The notes beneath the pieces are model-generated. The model did not search any database, had not been told where the DNA came from, and saw only the letters and a list, made by a program, of their open reading frames with translations. A stretch of DNA of 64,000 nucleotides from positions 62,001 through 126,000 of the forward strand of contig NZ_JAGMUJ010000003.1 in assembly GCF_019049255.1 (NCBI RefSeq), given 5' to 3'. Source of the DNA: Streptomyces sp. AC558_RSS880 (lineage in GTDB: Bacteria; Actinomycetota; Actinomycetes; Streptomycetales; Streptomycetaceae). Below, piece by piece: positions 41,597-51,293 of the stretch. How positions within the stretch are numbered: position 1 is the first letter of the stretch; each line of letters begins with the position of its first letter. Made by a program: the position numbers and the translations under genes.

Positions 41597-41833
41597 ATGT
41601 CCGAAATGAAGGAGCAGCCGGCACCGTCTCGGGCCGAGCACGTGTGCCGCTCGTGCAAACACCCCGTGCACGCCGTCCTGGAACGGCACAAGACGATGGG
41701 GGTCTACGTCCCCTCATGGGCCGCCGGTCCCTGCCACAACCCGAAGTGCCCCGACTACGTACCCGAACAGGTATCGGTCACTTCCGTACGCGGCGAGACC
41801 TGGCGGACGCTCACCGGCTGGCAGCGCGACTGA
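41597..41833 (+). CDS. Small zinc-ribbon-like protein, 78 aa
   Basis: A small soluble protein with two Cys pairs: HVCRSCKHPVHAVLE and GPCHNPKCPDYVPE, spaced like a zinc ribbon (C-x2-C and C-x4-C). The rest is short strands ending RGETWRTLTGW. Small Cys-pair proteins of this kind are widespread in Streptomyces and lack an assigned role. It has no usual ribosome-binding site, consistent with leaderless translation; a second ATG lies nine bases downstream. Confidence 0.75.
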   Translation: MSEMKEQPAPSRAEHVCRSCKHPVHAVLERHKTMGVYVPSWAAGPCHNPKCPDYVPEQVSVTSVRGETWRTLTGWQRD

Positions 41834-41997
41834 ACCGGAAGGGCGGCCGGACCTCGACGGCCGGCCGGCCTGCCGTACCCGTCTCCCGCGGGACCGTTCC
41901 CGGTCGGTGAGCAGGGGTTCGGGTCCTGGACCCGTCGCCGCTCGCTGCGGACACACCGAACGGTGCCGGGTGTCCGGGTCGCCCGCGTCCGGGGCCG

Positions 41998-42552
41998 TCA
42001 GTGCGGGCCGGGCTGCCATTCCTCCGCCAGGATCGCGTGCACCACCGAGTCCCGCCAGCGGCCCGCCTTGTGGACGTGGCCGCGGATCGTGCCCTCCTCC
42101 GTCATGCCCGCCGCGGCCATCGTGCGGGCCGAGGCGGTGTTGAGGGGGGAGCGGGCGCCCCAGACACGGTGGAGGTCCAGGTCCTCGAAGGCCAGGGCCA
42201 GCAGGAGGCGTACGGTCTCGGTGCCGTGGCCGGCGCCCCAGGTGTCCGGGCGGAGGGCGAAGCCCATGGTGGCCGCGCGCTGCTGGTGGGGGTCCATCGC
42301 CAGCCGGGCGAAGCCGATCAGGCGGCCGGAGGGCGGGGCGACCACGGCGAGCGCGTACTCGGTGCGGGGCTCCGCCGTCGCCGCCGCGACGGAACGGGCG
42401 ACGATGTGGCCGGTCTGTTCCCGGGTGCGGGGCTCGAACGACAGGTGTTCCGTCGCCTCGGGGTCACCGTAGACGGCGAGCACCGCGTCGACGTCGTCGA
42501 CGGTGAGTTCGCGGAGACCGAGGCGCCGGCCGGAACGCTGGACCGGGTACAT
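41998..42552 (-). CDS. GNAT N-acetyltransferase (RimJ/RimL-like)
   Basis: A 184-residue enzyme. The N-terminal strands (RRLGLRELTVDDVDAVLAVYGDP) and the acetyl-CoA loop (PDTWGAGHGTETVRLLLALAFEDLDLHRVWGARSPLNTASARTMAAAGMTEEG) match the RimJ/RimL branch, which acetylates ribosomal protein N-termini or small amines. GAGHGTE is in the R/Q-x-x-G-x-G/A loop position, with His replacing the usual Tyr or Lys. It is convergent with the zinc-ribbon gene. Substrate is unknown. Confidence 0.85.
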   Translation of the reverse strand: MYPVQRSGRRLGLRELTVDDVDAVLAVYGDPEATEHLSFEPRTREQTGHIVARSVAAATAEPRTEYALAVVAPPSGRLIGFARLAMDPHQQRAATMGFALRPDTWGAGHGTETVRLLLALAFEDLDLHRVWGARSPLNTASARTMAAAGMTEEGTIRGHVHKAGRWRDSVVHAILAEEWQPGPH

Positions 42553-42649
42553 GCGGGGAACCCTATCGCCGCGGCGGGGAAGGGAACGGCGACCGCCGGG
42601 GCGGGACGGCTTCCGCTGAGCGTCGGCCGCCGCCCCGGCGTCACCCCGG

Positions 42650-42677
42650 CACCCGGCCGGTCCGCTCTGGCCGGGTG
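42650..42677 (-). terminator. Terminator after the PixA gene
   Basis: CACCCGGCC and GGCCGGGTG form a perfect nine-base stem with a 10-base loop, 33 bases beyond the PixA stop, ending the oxidase-decarboxylase-PixA operon. Confidence 0.6.
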
Positions 42678-42709
42678 CCCGCCGCCCCCACCCGGGGGGC
42701 GTCAGGTCC

Positions 42710-43219
42710 TCAAGGGCGCTCGATGGTGATGAAGGGGTCCCACTGGAAGTACCCCTGCAGGTTGCGGTGGCGGTCCAGGATCTGGAAGTAGAAGTGGTAG
42801 ACGACCTTGCCGGTCCGCTTGACCGTCGTCCGCCAGTAGTGGTCCTCGTACTCCTGGGTCGTGAACGCCGGCGTGCCCTCGCTCCCCTCCTGCGGCATGG
42901 GGTAGACGCCGTCGACGACCTCGATCTCCGGGGTCCTGATGAGCACGTGGTCGTTGTCGCTGCTCACGTACCGGTACAGGAGTGCCTTGTAGTCGCTGCC
43001 GAGCGACAGCGTCGTCTCCCGCCACTTGACGCTGTCCCCGGGTTCGGCCCGGAGGTTCAGCTCGGCGCCCGACGTGCCGATGATGTGGTCCTGGCGCGTC
43101 GTCATGTAGATCAGGCTCTCGTCGGCGTAGGTCGGTGCGTCGGGGTTCCGCGACGCGCTCGGGTTCCGCTCGACGATCGTGGCCGCGTCGAACGCGATCA
43201 GCACGTTGAGTTCAGCCAT
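42710..43219 (-). CDS. PixA/AidA-family inclusion-body protein
   Basis: A 169-residue protein. The N-terminus NVLIAFDAATIVERNP and the patterns DHIIGTSGAELNLRAEPGDSVKWRETTLSLGSDYKALLYRY and YYFQILDRHRNLQGYFQWDPFITI match the PixA/AidA family of cytoplasmic inclusion-body proteins from Xenorhabdus and Ralstonia. The YFQWDPFI ending is diagnostic. Function is unknown; AidA is linked to quorum-controlled virulence in Burkholderia. It is the last gene of a three-gene operon, preceded by AAAGGGGCAGG. Its presence in an amino-acid-oxidation operon is unexplained. Confidence 0.82.
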   Translation of the reverse strand: MAELNVLIAFDAATIVERNPSASRNPDAPTYADESLIYMTTRQDHIIGTSGAELNLRAEPGDSVKWRETTLSLGSDYKALLYRYVSSDNDHVLIRTPEIEVVDGVYPMPQEGSEGTPAFTTQEYEDHYWRTTVKRTGKVVYHFYFQILDRHRNLQGYFQWDPFITIERP

Positions 43220-43279
43220 GTCCTGCCCCTTTCGGATACGGGTCGTGATCCTCTGCTCCCTGACGGGCCGGGCGGTCCG

Positions 43280-45118
43280 TCAGGCGGTCGTGCCGGGCTT
43301 CGGCACCTTGTACGCCATCGCCCGCGGGTAGTCGTGCCGGTGCAGGCGGACGCGGACCAGCAGCGGTCCGGCGTTGACCGGGTCGGCGGGGTCGGTGAGA
43401 CGGGTCAGCAGGGCGTCCAGCTCGGAGGTGTCCGTGACCTGGACCCCGTGCGCCGGGGTCTCCTCGCCGGCGAAGACGGCGGCGAGGCGGTCGTAGTGCC
43501 ACGGGTGGAGGACGTTGTAGAAGTCCGGCTCCGGGTGGTCGTGTCCGGCGTAGTAGGACGGGTGGACCAGCATCTGCTCGATGCCGTAGAAGTGCCCGTT
43601 GTCCATGACGAACACCACCGACCGCAGGCCGAGCCGGGTGTGGGTGGAGATCTCCTGGCAGGTCTCCTGGAAGGCGCCGTCGCCGACGAACACCATCGGA
43701 CGGGCGGGCGCGCGCCCGGGGGCGAGCGCGGCGCCGGTGGCCGCGCCGACCGACCAGCCGATGGACAGCCAGCTGACCTGGGACAGGAACCCGCCCGCGG
43801 GCAGTGACAGGTTCATCGAGCCGATGAGGGAGAACGCGGCGTCGGAGACGACCGTCCAGTCCTCCCGGGTCTCCTCGCCCAGGAAGTGGTTGATCCGGTC
43901 GAACACGCCGTCGTAGGTGAGGTGTTCGGGCGGACGGGACGGTGAGCCGGGGACGCTGAGTGCGGCCCGGTGGTGCTCCAGGGTGGCGGGGCGGTTCCCG
44001 GGCGCTCGGTGGTGGGCGTGGGCCTCGGCGTAGTAGTCGGCGGTCAGTCCGCCGGAGCCGTAGGTCTTGACCAGCGCGTCCTGGAGGGCGGGCAGCAGGT
44101 GTTCGAGCTGGACGTCGGGGAAGTAGGAGGTGCCGACGCTGACGCCGCCGTGCGCGGCCATCACCCAGTCGGTGCCGACGGACTGCTCGCCGCCGAGGTT
44201 CTTCGACGTGGACCAGGCGCCGAGCCCGATCCGGCAGGTGGCCCACTCCTTGAAGACCCGGTGCACGTCCGGGTGGCTGGCGTGGCCGTTGTAGACGCCG
44301 TGGAACTGCGGCTGGTCCTCGTCGAGGACGGCCTTGGCGCCGACGGTGGTGCAGTACGGCACCCCGGTGGCCTCCACCAGGTCGGTGAGCTGCCCGCCGA
44401 GGCGGAACCGGTCGGTCTCCTCGCCGGCCCACACGATCGGGCGGGGCCTGCCGTCCGGCCCTGGATGCTCCTCGATCAGGGTGAGGATCGCGTGGACGGC
44501 GTTGTCCAGCATCGTGCGGCCGCGGGCGCCGAGCGGCCGTTCGCGGGGGACGATCGGCGCCTCGGGTGCGGCGCAGGGCTCGTCCCACAGGTCCTCCATG
44601 ACCTCCAGGTAGACCGGCCGGCGTTCGGTCAGGCAGGCGGTGAGCGCGGCGTCGATCTGGCCGGGGGCGAGGCCCGGGTGGGAGATGGCCTGCGCGTCCA
44701 CGGTGACCTGCCGGTAGACGTCCAGGTTGCTCTCCGTGCGCGGGCTCATGTGGGAGGTGAGCAGGCCGAGGGCGCGCTGGTTCTGCCACTGTTCGTAGGG
44801 CGGGGAGGCGTTGACGGCGACGAGCGGGACCTGCTCGACGTAGGCGCCGCCGCAGGCGTTGAGCAGGTTGAACGCGCCGACGCTGTAGGTGACGGCGGCG
44901 GCGCCGATGCCGTGGATGCGGGCGTAGGCGTCGGCGGCCTGGCCGGCGCCGCCCTCGGTGGGGGTGCCGACCCACTCGATGTCGCCCTCGGCGCGCAGGG
45001 CGGTCAGGAACGGGCCGAGGTGGTTGCCGGGGACGCCGAAGAGGTGGGTGATGCCCAGCTCGGCCAGGCGCAGGGCGAGGTAGCGGGCGACCGTGCACCC
45101 GGGGTCGACCGAGATCAT
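43280..45118 (-). CDS. Thiamine-diphosphate 2-oxoacid decarboxylase (indole/phenylpyruvate type)
   Basis: A 612-residue enzyme, longer than the usual 550-570. The Pyr domain has [14 protein letters not shown], the catalytic Glu in [17 protein letters not shown] and [25 protein letters not shown]. The PP domain carries [39 protein letters not shown], the GDG-...-N/D-N motif for ThDP-Mg. This is the pyruvate/indolepyruvate decarboxylase family, which turns 2-oxoacids into aldehydes and CO2. The His pair of pyruvate decarboxylase is not obvious; SHMSP carries only one His, so other ThDP lyases remain possible. The ATG overlaps the oxidase stop. Confidence 0.85.
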   Translation of the reverse strand: MISVDPGCTVARYLALRLAELGITHLFGVPGNHLGPFLTALRAEGDIEWVGTPTEGGAGQAADAYARIHGIGAAAVTYSVGAFNLLNACGGAYVEQVPLVAVNASPPYEQWQNQRALGLLTSHMSPRTESNLDVYRQVTVDAQAISHPGLAPGQIDAALTACLTERRPVYLEVMEDLWDEPCAAPEAPIVPRERPLGARGRTMLDNAVHAILTLIEEHPGPDGRPRPIVWAGEETDRFRLGGQLTDLVEATGVPYCTTVGAKAVLDEDQPQFHGVYNGHASHPDVHRVFKEWATCRIGLGAWSTSKNLGGEQSVGTDWVMAAHGGVSVGTSYFPDVQLEHLLPALQDALVKTYGSGGLTADYYAEAHAHHRAPGNRPATLEHHRAALSVPGSPSRPPEHLTYDGVFDRINHFLGEETREDWTVVSDAAFSLIGSMNLSLPAGGFLSQVSWLSIGWSVGAATGAALAPGRAPARPMVFVGDGAFQETCQEISTHTRLGLRSVVFVMDNGHFYGIEQMLVHPSYYAGHDHPEPDFYNVLHPWHYDRLAAVFAGEETPAHGVQVTDTSELDALLTRLTDPADPVNAGPLLVRVRLHRHDYPRAMAYKVPKPGTTA

Positions 45119-47154
45119 GACGCGTGCTCCTCCCGGTCCGGGCCCGGGGTGGTGACCGGCGCGGCCCGGTGGACGGCGACGGCGGCGCGGACGGCGCTCT
45201 CCAGGGCTCCCTCGATCCAGGCGTGCTTGAGGGAGGTGTGCTCCCCGGCGAAGTGCACGGGGCCCTCGGGCCGGGAGACGTCCAGGTGGAAGCTGGTCAT
45301 CTGGTGGGCGGTGTAGATGGCGGCCTCGCCGAAGGCGTACGGGTCGCGGGCCCAGCTCTGGGTGGCGCCCCGGCCGGTGAAGAACACCTCGATGCGGCGG
45401 CCGTGCAGGGCCTGGAGGTTGCGCAGGGCGTAGACGTAGCGCTCGGCGTCGGGCATGGAGTCCCAGCGGGCGGCGTCGTCGGACCAGCAGTACGAGGCGA
45501 GGACGACGCCGCCGGTGCTGCCCTCGACCCGGTGCGAGGGGTAGTACATGAACCGGTTGGGGTTGTCGGCGGCGGAGCCCCCGCCGAAGCAGTGGGTGGC
45601 GGGGCGGACGGCGGGGCCGCGCAGCGGCAGGGTGCTGTCGATCCGCCGCATCTCCTCGGTGACGCCGTTGTCCTTGACCGCGGCGCCGAGCAGGCCGGCG
45701 GCCGGATCGGGGAGGGTGATGCGGGGCGCGGTGTCCGCGTCGGCGCCGTGCCGGTAGTACGCGTACAGGCCCGGTGCGATGTTCTCCAGCTCGTCGCGCC
45801 AGTCGTCCTCGGTGAACTCCCACCACCGGTGGCTGAACTCCAGCAGCACCTTGGTGGCCTGGTCGTAGTGCGTCTCGATGATCGCGCGGCGCTTCTTGTA
45901 CGACATCGAGGGGACGATCTCCACGAAGCGCAGCGCGGAGAACGGGACGGTGACGATCGCCAGGTCCGCGGTCCACAGCCGCGGTGGTGCCTGGGGGTCG
46001 TCCTCGGCGACGGTCTGCACGGCCACGCCCCAGCCGTCGGGACCGACGGCGCCGGTGCCCTCGGGGTCGGCGTCGCGGCTGGGGTCGTGGTATTCGAGGC
46101 GGATCATGCGGTGGCCGAGCCGCACCTCGTCGAGCAGGCCCTGGTGGAGGGCGTCCGGCAGGCGCCAACTGCCGCCCGGGATCTCCCAGTAGCGGACGCC
46201 GGGATTGATGTCGCTGCGGCTGAGGAAGCTGTGGAAGAAGGAGAGGTGCAGCCGGGAGGACATGTTCTCCAGCGTTCCGACGGCCTCGACCGCCTCGTCG
46301 CTGAGTCCGGCGTGGTCGCGCAGGAAGCCGCCCATCGAGTAGCCGTCGAAGTCGCGGATGACCCGGGCCCAGCCCTCGATCCACTCGTCGAAGGGTTTGT
46401 CGACGCGTTTTCCGTCGACGATGTCGGAGTAGTAGTCGCGGACGCTCTCCAGCGCGTCGTCGACCATTTTCACGACGGGGGCGCGGACCTCGTCGTCGGT
46501 GAGGTGGAATTCCTCGTTGATCCGTTCGGGGGCGGTGGCGTAGTCGGACCGCCGCACCTGGACGCGGTTGGCGCGGATCCAGGAGTTGCCGCGCTTGTCG
46601 GGTTCGCGGAAGTCGGGGCTGTCGTCGCCGTGGGTCCAGGTCCGGCCGGTGAAGGAGGTGTACGTGACCGGGGGGACGGGGACGTCGGGGCCGCTGCCGG
46701 TGGAGGGGTCCACGTCCACGTTGTAGAACTGGCGGCGGCCGAGCCCGAGTTTGTCGACGAGGGCGAGGACGAGCGGGTGGAAGTCGGGCAGCCGCATGGC
46801 GCCCGCCTCGGCGTACTGGGCGGGGTCGGCGAAGGGCTGGTCGTGCTCGGTGGCGCGGAAGGTCTTGATGCGTCCGCCGACGCGGCCGGAGTTGGCCTCG
46901 AGGACGGTGACGTCGTGGCCGGCGTCCTTGAGCAGACGGGCGGTGACGAGGCCGGCGATGCCGGCACCGACGATCAGGATCCTCTTGCGCGGGTGGTGGG
47001 TGGGGCCGAGGTGGCCCGTGTCGATCAGGGTGTGGAGGTAGTCGAGCTTGAGGTCCTTGTCGTCAGGGCCGACGAGAAGGAGTTCGCGGGCAAGTCGGAG
47101 ACAGGTCTGCCAGCGCGCACGGGTGGCGGAGTTTTCCCGTGAAATGTCGGTCAT
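45115..47154 (-). CDS. Flavin L-amino-acid oxidase (aromatic type likely)
   Basis: A 679-residue flavoprotein. The dinucleotide-binding motif [30 protein letters not shown] and GGRIKTF start at about residue 58. The substrate domain includes [19 protein letters not shown], with the conserved AMR-P, and [15 protein letters not shown]. The C-terminal FAD motif [25 protein letters not shown] is the GEHT signature of L-amino-acid oxidases. The length and AGAMRLP pattern resemble L-phenylalanine and L-glutamate oxidases of actinobacteria and Pseudomonas. The product 2-oxoacid would feed the adjacent decarboxylase. No signal peptide is evident. The start has no strong ribosome-binding site. Confidence 0.88.
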   Translation of the reverse strand: MTDISRENSATRARWQTCLRLARELLLVGPDDKDLKLDYLHTLIDTGHLGPTHHPRKRILIVGAGIAGLVTARLLKDAGHDVTVLEANSGRVGGRIKTFRATEHDQPFADPAQYAEAGAMRLPDFHPLVLALVDKLGLGRRQFYNVDVDPSTGSGPDVPVPPVTYTSFTGRTWTHGDDSPDFREPDKRGNSWIRANRVQVRRSDYATAPERINEEFHLTDDEVRAPVVKMVDDALESVRDYYSDIVDGKRVDKPFDEWIEGWARVIRDFDGYSMGGFLRDHAGLSDEAVEAVGTLENMSSRLHLSFFHSFLSRSDINPGVRYWEIPGGSWRLPDALHQGLLDEVRLGHRMIRLEYHDPSRDADPEGTGAVGPDGWGVAVQTVAEDDPQAPPRLWTADLAIVTVPFSALRFVEIVPSMSYKKRRAIIETHYDQATKVLLEFSHRWWEFTEDDWRDELENIAPGLYAYYRHGADADTAPRITLPDPAAGLLGAAVKDNGVTEEMRRIDSTLPLRGPAVRPATHCFGGGSAADNPNRFMYYPSHRVEGSTGGVVLASYCWSDDAARWDSMPDAERYVYALRNLQALHGRRIEVFFTGRGATQSWARDPYAFGEAAIYTAHQMTSFHLDVSRPEGPVHFAGEHTSLKHAWIEGALESAVRAAVAVHRAAPVTTPGPDREEHAS

Positions 47155-47772
47155 AGCTTGCGATCGTAGAGATGGAGAAACGGTTTCCTGATTCCTTCGG
47201 AAGACAAAGTCCAAAAAGCGCCGGTCGCACTGCCTGACGTGAATTCGACTTGCTCGAACATTTCTTACCGGACGGAAGATTCGCCCGGGACGGATGGGAA
47301 AAAAGAAACGGAGCCGAATCGATAATTCACCGATGAAGCAAGGAAATCCTGGTGTCTCGATGGTGGTGGTCCCGTCGGCCGACCGGGGCGAAAAGAGCAC
47401 CCGAACGGCGGTTTTTTCCGCCGAGCCGTCGCCTCCGCGGCCTCCACGACGAGGACCACCCGGACGCCGTACCGCCGCCCGCCTCCCCACAGCCGTACCA
47501 CCGCCGTACGACCGACACCGCTGCTCGCACATCGTGATCAGGACGGTCCGTCCGCCGTCCCGATCCTGACCGGAGGACCGGTCCCCGCGGACGGACACGG
47601 CCGGACCTGGTCCGAGCACCTCCCCGGGCACGTCGCCCGTCGAGTTGTCCGCGAACTCCCCCGGCATTGTCCGTGATCGGTAACGGACGCATCCCGTGGA
47701 CACCGTTCCCCGTCTTGTCAGGTGGCCGGGGTGACCGGGGGAAGACGGCGACTACGTGAGGGCGGGGCGGAC
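47155..47772. other. Intergenic region between oxidase and polysaccharide deacetylase
   Basis: About 620 bases, locally A+T-rich at 47155-47360 for this genome, which marks the promoter zone of the oxidase operon. A GGAAAAAAGAAACGG run lies near 47297. No gene is recognised; the right part is high in G+C and open by composition. Confidence 0.45.
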
Positions 47773-48546
47773 ATGGCACGGCACGGTGGCGGGCGCGGCT
47801 GGTACGGCAAGCTGGTCGGGGCGGCGCTCGGGGTGACGGTGCTCGCCGTCGGTGCCTCGGTGTGGACCGCGCAGGCCGGCGTGGTGGGCGACCCGTCGCC
47901 GAAGGCGACCGCGCCCGCCGCGCCGGGCGGTGACGCCAAGCCGGTCGACAAGAGCATCGTGCACGCCTCGGACCAGGGGGCGCGCGGCGTCAACATCACC
48001 ATCGACGACGGTCCCGACCCCGCGTGGACCCCCCAAGTGCTCGACCTGCTGGAGGAGTACGGGGTGAAGGCCACGTTCTGCGTGACGGGGATCCAGGCGC
48101 AGACCCACCCGGACCTCGTGAAGGAGGTCGTCGCGGCCGGGCACCGGCTGTGCAACCACACGGTGTCGCACGACGTCACGATGGACAAGAAGCCCGAGGC
48201 CTACCAGAAGAAGGAGATCCTCGACGCCGAACGCATGATCGTCGAGGCGTCGGGGGGCGTACGGTCGATGTACTACCGGGCACCCGGCGGGGCCTTCACC
48301 CCCTACAGCCGCGAACTGGCCGCCTCCCGGGGCATGCGCCCGCTGGGCTGGAACGTGGACACCAAGGACTTCGAGCAGCCGGGCGCCGACGCCATCGTCG
48401 CCACCGTCCAGCGGGAGATCTCCAACGGGCCGACGGTCCTCTTCCACGACGCGGGCGGCGACCGCGCCCAGACCGTCGAAGCCCTGGGCCGCGTCCTGCC
48501 CTGGCTCAAGGAGCAGGGCTACTCCTTCGGCTTCCCGGTGCGCTGA
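47773..48546 (+). CDS. CE4 polysaccharide deacetylase with N-terminal membrane anchor
   Basis: A 257-residue enzyme. A membrane segment (LVGAALGVTVLAVGASVWTA) anchors the extracellular domain. The CE4/NodB motifs are ITIDDGPDPAWTPQVLDLL (catalytic base and metal Asp), HRLCNHTVSHD (two metal His), RAPGGAF, WNVDTKDFE and LFHDAGGDR. CE4 enzymes remove acetyl groups from chitin, peptidoglycan or PNAG-like polymers. It is convergent with a sugar-nucleotide dehydrogenase belonging to a polysaccharide operon, so that polymer is a plausible substrate, though general cell-wall deacetylation is equally possible. An earlier in-frame start is at 47722. Confidence 0.9.
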   Translation: MARHGGGRGWYGKLVGAALGVTVLAVGASVWTAQAGVVGDPSPKATAPAAPGGDAKPVDKSIVHASDQGARGVNITIDDGPDPAWTPQVLDLLEEYGVKATFCVTGIQAQTHPDLVKEVVAAGHRLCNHTVSHDVTMDKKPEAYQKKEILDAERMIVEASGGVRSMYYRAPGGAFTPYSRELAASRGMRPLGWNVDTKDFEQPGADAIVATVQREISNGPTVLFHDAGGDRAQTVEALGRVLPWLKEQGYSFGFPVR

Positions 48547-48597
48547 GCCCCGGGACCGGCCGCCGGGACGGTGCGGCCGCTCTCCCGCACCGCCTCG

Positions 48598-49977
48598 TCA
48601 CGGGCGGCCGAGGGCCCGGTACTCCCAGCCGGCGGCGCGCCACCGGGCGGGGTCGAGGGCGTGGCGCCCGTCGACGATGCGGCGGTGGTTCACCACGGCG
48701 CCCATGGCCTCCGGGGCTACCTGGCGGAACTCGTTCCACTCGGTGAGCAGGACGACGACGTCGGCGCCGGCGGCGGCCGAGATCGCGTCGGTGCCGTAGT
48801 CGAGCTGTGGGTGGCTGCGCCGGGCGTTCTCGGTGGCGGCCGGGTCGACGACGGTGACGTGGGCGCCGAGCCGGTGCAGGGTGCTCGCCACGTCGAGGGC
48901 CGGGGCGTCGCGGATGTCGTCGGAGTTGGGCTTGAAGGCCGCGCCGAGGGCGGTCACCCGGACTCCGGTGAGGTCGCCGCCGGCGAGCTCGCGGACGAGG
49001 TCGACGGTACGGGCACGGCGGCGCTTGTTGATGTCGTCCACCTGGCGCAGGAAGCCGACGGCCTGGCCGACCCCCAGTTCCTCGGCCCGGTGCGCGAAGG
49101 CCCGGATGTCCTTGGGCAGACAGCCGCCGCCGAAGCCGAGACCGGGCTTGAGGAAGCGGCCGCCGATCCGGTCGTCGTACGCCAGGGCCTCGGCGAGACC
49201 GGTGACGTCGCCGCCGGTGGCCTCGCAGACCTCGGCCATGGCGTTGATGTACGAGATCTTCGTGGCCAGGAAGGAGTTGGCGGCGACCTTGACCAGTTCG
49301 GCCGTGGTCAGGTCGGTGACGACCACCGGGGTGCCCCGGGCGATGACCGGGGCGAAGGCGGCGCGCAGCTGTTCCTCGGCCCGGGCGGAGGCGGTGCCGA
49401 AGACCAGCCGGTCCGGGCGCAGGGTGTCGTCCACGGCGTAGCCCTCGCGCAGGAACTCCGGGTTCCAGGCGAGTTCCACCTCGGTGCCCGCCGGGGCCAG
49501 GCGCTGGACCAGCTCGGTCAGCCGGGCCGCGGTGCCCACCGGCACGGTGGACTTGCCGACCACCAGGGCGCGCCGGCGCAGGTGCCGGGCGAGCTCGGTG
49601 ACCGCCGCGTCGACGTAGCGCAGGTCGGCGGCGTCGGAGTCCTGCTGCTGGGGTGTGCCCACGCAGATGAAGTGGACGTCACCGAACTCCGCGGCCTCCT
49701 CGAAGCCGGTGGTGAACCGCAGCCGTCCCGAGTCCAGTGCCTTGACCAGCAGTTCGGGCAGGCCGGGCTCGAAGAAGGGGACCTCGCCCGCGTTGAGCCG
49801 CTCGATCTTGACGGGGTCCACGTCCACGCCCAGGACGTCGAAGCCGAGGGCGGCCATGCAGATGGCGTGGGTGGCCCCGAGGTAGCCGGTGCCGATGACG
49901 GTGAGCCGGGGAGCGGCCCCGGCGGCGTCGCCGGCTCTCGGGCCGGCGGTGTCCTCCGGAAGGGTGGTGGCATCCAT
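48598..49977 (-). CDS. UDP-glucose/GDP-mannose dehydrogenase family protein
   Basis: A 459-residue enzyme that oxidises a nucleotide sugar to its uronic acid with two NAD. NAD-binding motif VIGTGYLGATHAICMAALGFDVLGVDVD, catalytic Cys in GLGFGGGCLPKDIRAF, the Lys in ANSFLATKISYINA and GAAFKPNSDDIRDAPA are all in place. ATG 49977 follows GGAG at six bases; ATG 49983 is immediately after it and less likely. It lies downstream of two beta-helix genes and the GT2 gene and would supply the uronic-acid precursor of the polymer. GDP-mannose versus UDP-glucose cannot be decided by eye. Confidence 0.92.
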   Translation of the reverse strand: MDATTLPEDTAGPRAGDAAGAAPRLTVIGTGYLGATHAICMAALGFDVLGVDVDPVKIERLNAGEVPFFEPGLPELLVKALDSGRLRFTTGFEEAAEFGDVHFICVGTPQQQDSDAADLRYVDAAVTELARHLRRRALVVGKSTVPVGTAARLTELVQRLAPAGTEVELAWNPEFLREGYAVDDTLRPDRLVFGTASARAEEQLRAAFAPVIARGTPVVVTDLTTAELVKVAANSFLATKISYINAMAEVCEATGGDVTGLAEALAYDDRIGGRFLKPGLGFGGGCLPKDIRAFAHRAEELGVGQAVGFLRQVDDINKRRRARTVDLVRELAGGDLTGVRVTALGAAFKPNSDDIRDAPALDVASTLHRLGAHVTVVDPAATENARRSHPQLDYGTDAISAAAGADVVVLLTEWNEFRQVAPEAMGAVVNHRRIVDGRHALDPARWRAAGWEYRALGRP

Positions 49978-50129
49978 GATCATCTCCAGGCGTGTCCGAG
50001 TGGGGACGGGGTTTTCGGTGCTTCCGGCTGTTTCCGGGTACGGCGAACCGCCGCAGTGGCCCGCCGTGCGGCGGGCCCTGCGGGACGGGCCGGAGGGGAA
50101 AGAGAGAAAGAGGGGGAGCGGCGGGGGCG

Positions 50130-51293
50130 TCAGGCGGTGCAGTCGGTGTTCGCGAGGCCCTCCGCCGCGCCCGTGGCCTTGTTGTCGCAGGTCAGCTTGT
50201 TGCCGTTGACGTCGGGCGTGAAGTGGAAGCCGTAGCCCGGACCGTCCACGTGGGCGGTGTTGCCCTTGAAGGTGTTGTCCTTGCCCCAGCCGTCGAGGAT
50301 CTCGTGCGTCTGGAACCCGTCCTCGCTGCTGTGACGGCCGGTGTTGAAGGAGATCGTCCAGCCGTTGCCCTTCACGTCGACCCACGAGTCGTTGTGCGAC
50401 CCGGACAGGCCGGAGCCGTCGAAGGTGTTGCGGGTGACGACGCCGCCGGTGGTGCCTTCCTTGATGTCGACCGCCTCGCCCGTGACGGCGCTGATGTGGT
50501 TGCCGCTCACGACGTTGCGGTCGCTGTGGTCCGGCTTGCACCGGCTGACCGTGCACCAGTTGGACTCGGCGGTGCCGATGTACACGCCTTCGCCGAACTT
50601 CGGCTTGCGCAGCCCGGTGTCGCGGATGGTGTTGTCGCGTACGACGTTGTCCGAGCTGAAGTTGCGCAGGTGGATGGCCTCGTCACCGATGTGCTCCACC
50701 GTCAGGCCCTGGATGACGGCGTGCTCGACCTCGTCCGCCATCACGCCCTTCTGGCCGTTGCGCACGGTGAAGCCGACCAGCCGCCAGTGGTCGGCGCCGT
50801 CGAGGTGGAAGGCATAGCCCCCCTTGATGTCACCGGCGTCGATCACCGCGCCGGGGCCGCCGCAGACCCAGATCGGCCTGTCGGCGGTGCCCGCGGCCTC
50901 GGCGGTGAACTTGTCCTCGTAGCGGCCGTCGGCGAGGTGGATGACGTCACCGGGCATGGCGTTGTCGAGGGCGTCCTCCAGCGACGCGGCGTCGGTGACC
51001 TCGACGGTGGCCGCGGGGCAGGTGACCGCGTCGGCGGACGCCGTGGCCGAGCCGGTGGCCCGCGGCGTGGTCGGGTCCCCGCCGGAAACCGGCCCCGTGG
51101 CGAGCGCGGACGGCTCCTCGGGGGCGTTGTTCCCGGCGGTCGGGGCCGGGTCCGGGGTCGCGCCGACCGAGGCGCCGGCCGCCGCAGGCGGGGAGTCCTC
51201 GCCCCCGGCGGCGGTCAGGGCCACGATCAGGGCCACGACCGCGACCGCGAGGGCCGCGCCCGCGAGCCACACCGCACGGTTCCCCGCGTTCAC
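50130..51293 (-). CDS. Membrane-anchored parallel beta-helix protein
   Basis: A 387-residue protein starting at a GTG that overlaps the previous stop. A membrane segment (AVWLAGAALAVAVVALIVALTAAGG) and a Thr/Ala/Pro linker precede a right-handed beta-helix from about residue 95. Repeated NxI/V turns include VEHAVIQGLTVEHIGDEAIHL, NVVRDNTIRDTG, NVVSGNHISAVTGEAVDI and GGVVTRNTFDGSGL. DVIHLADGRYED opens the helix, as in pectate-lyase-like and alginate-epimerase-like folds. Cysteines CTVSRC and CDNKA...DCT may cap it. Exported sugar-polymer binding, lysis or epimerisation is likely. Confidence 0.85.
   Translation of the reverse strand: MNAGNRAVWLAGAALAVAVVALIVALTAAGGEDSPPAAAGASVGATPDPAPTAGNNAPEEPSALATGPVSGGDPTTPRATGSATASADAVTCPAATVEVTDAASLEDALDNAMPGDVIHLADGRYEDKFTAEAAGTADRPIWVCGGPGAVIDAGDIKGGYAFHLDGADHWRLVGFTVRNGQKGVMADEVEHAVIQGLTVEHIGDEAIHLRNFSSDNVVRDNTIRDTGLRKPKFGEGVYIGTAESNWCTVSRCKPDHSDRNVVSGNHISAVTGEAVDIKEGTTGGVVTRNTFDGSGLSGSHNDSWVDVKGNGWTISFNTGRHSSEDGFQTHEILDGWGKDNTFKGNTAHVDGPGYGFHFTPDVNGNKLTCDNKATGAAEGLANTDCTA

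Noticed and set aside
43280..46384. A frame fusing sequence antiparallel to the oxidase onto the decarboxylase N-terminus
   Set aside because: The real decarboxylase starts at 45118 with an ATGA overlap; the upstream part is the oxidase gene in the wrong frame.
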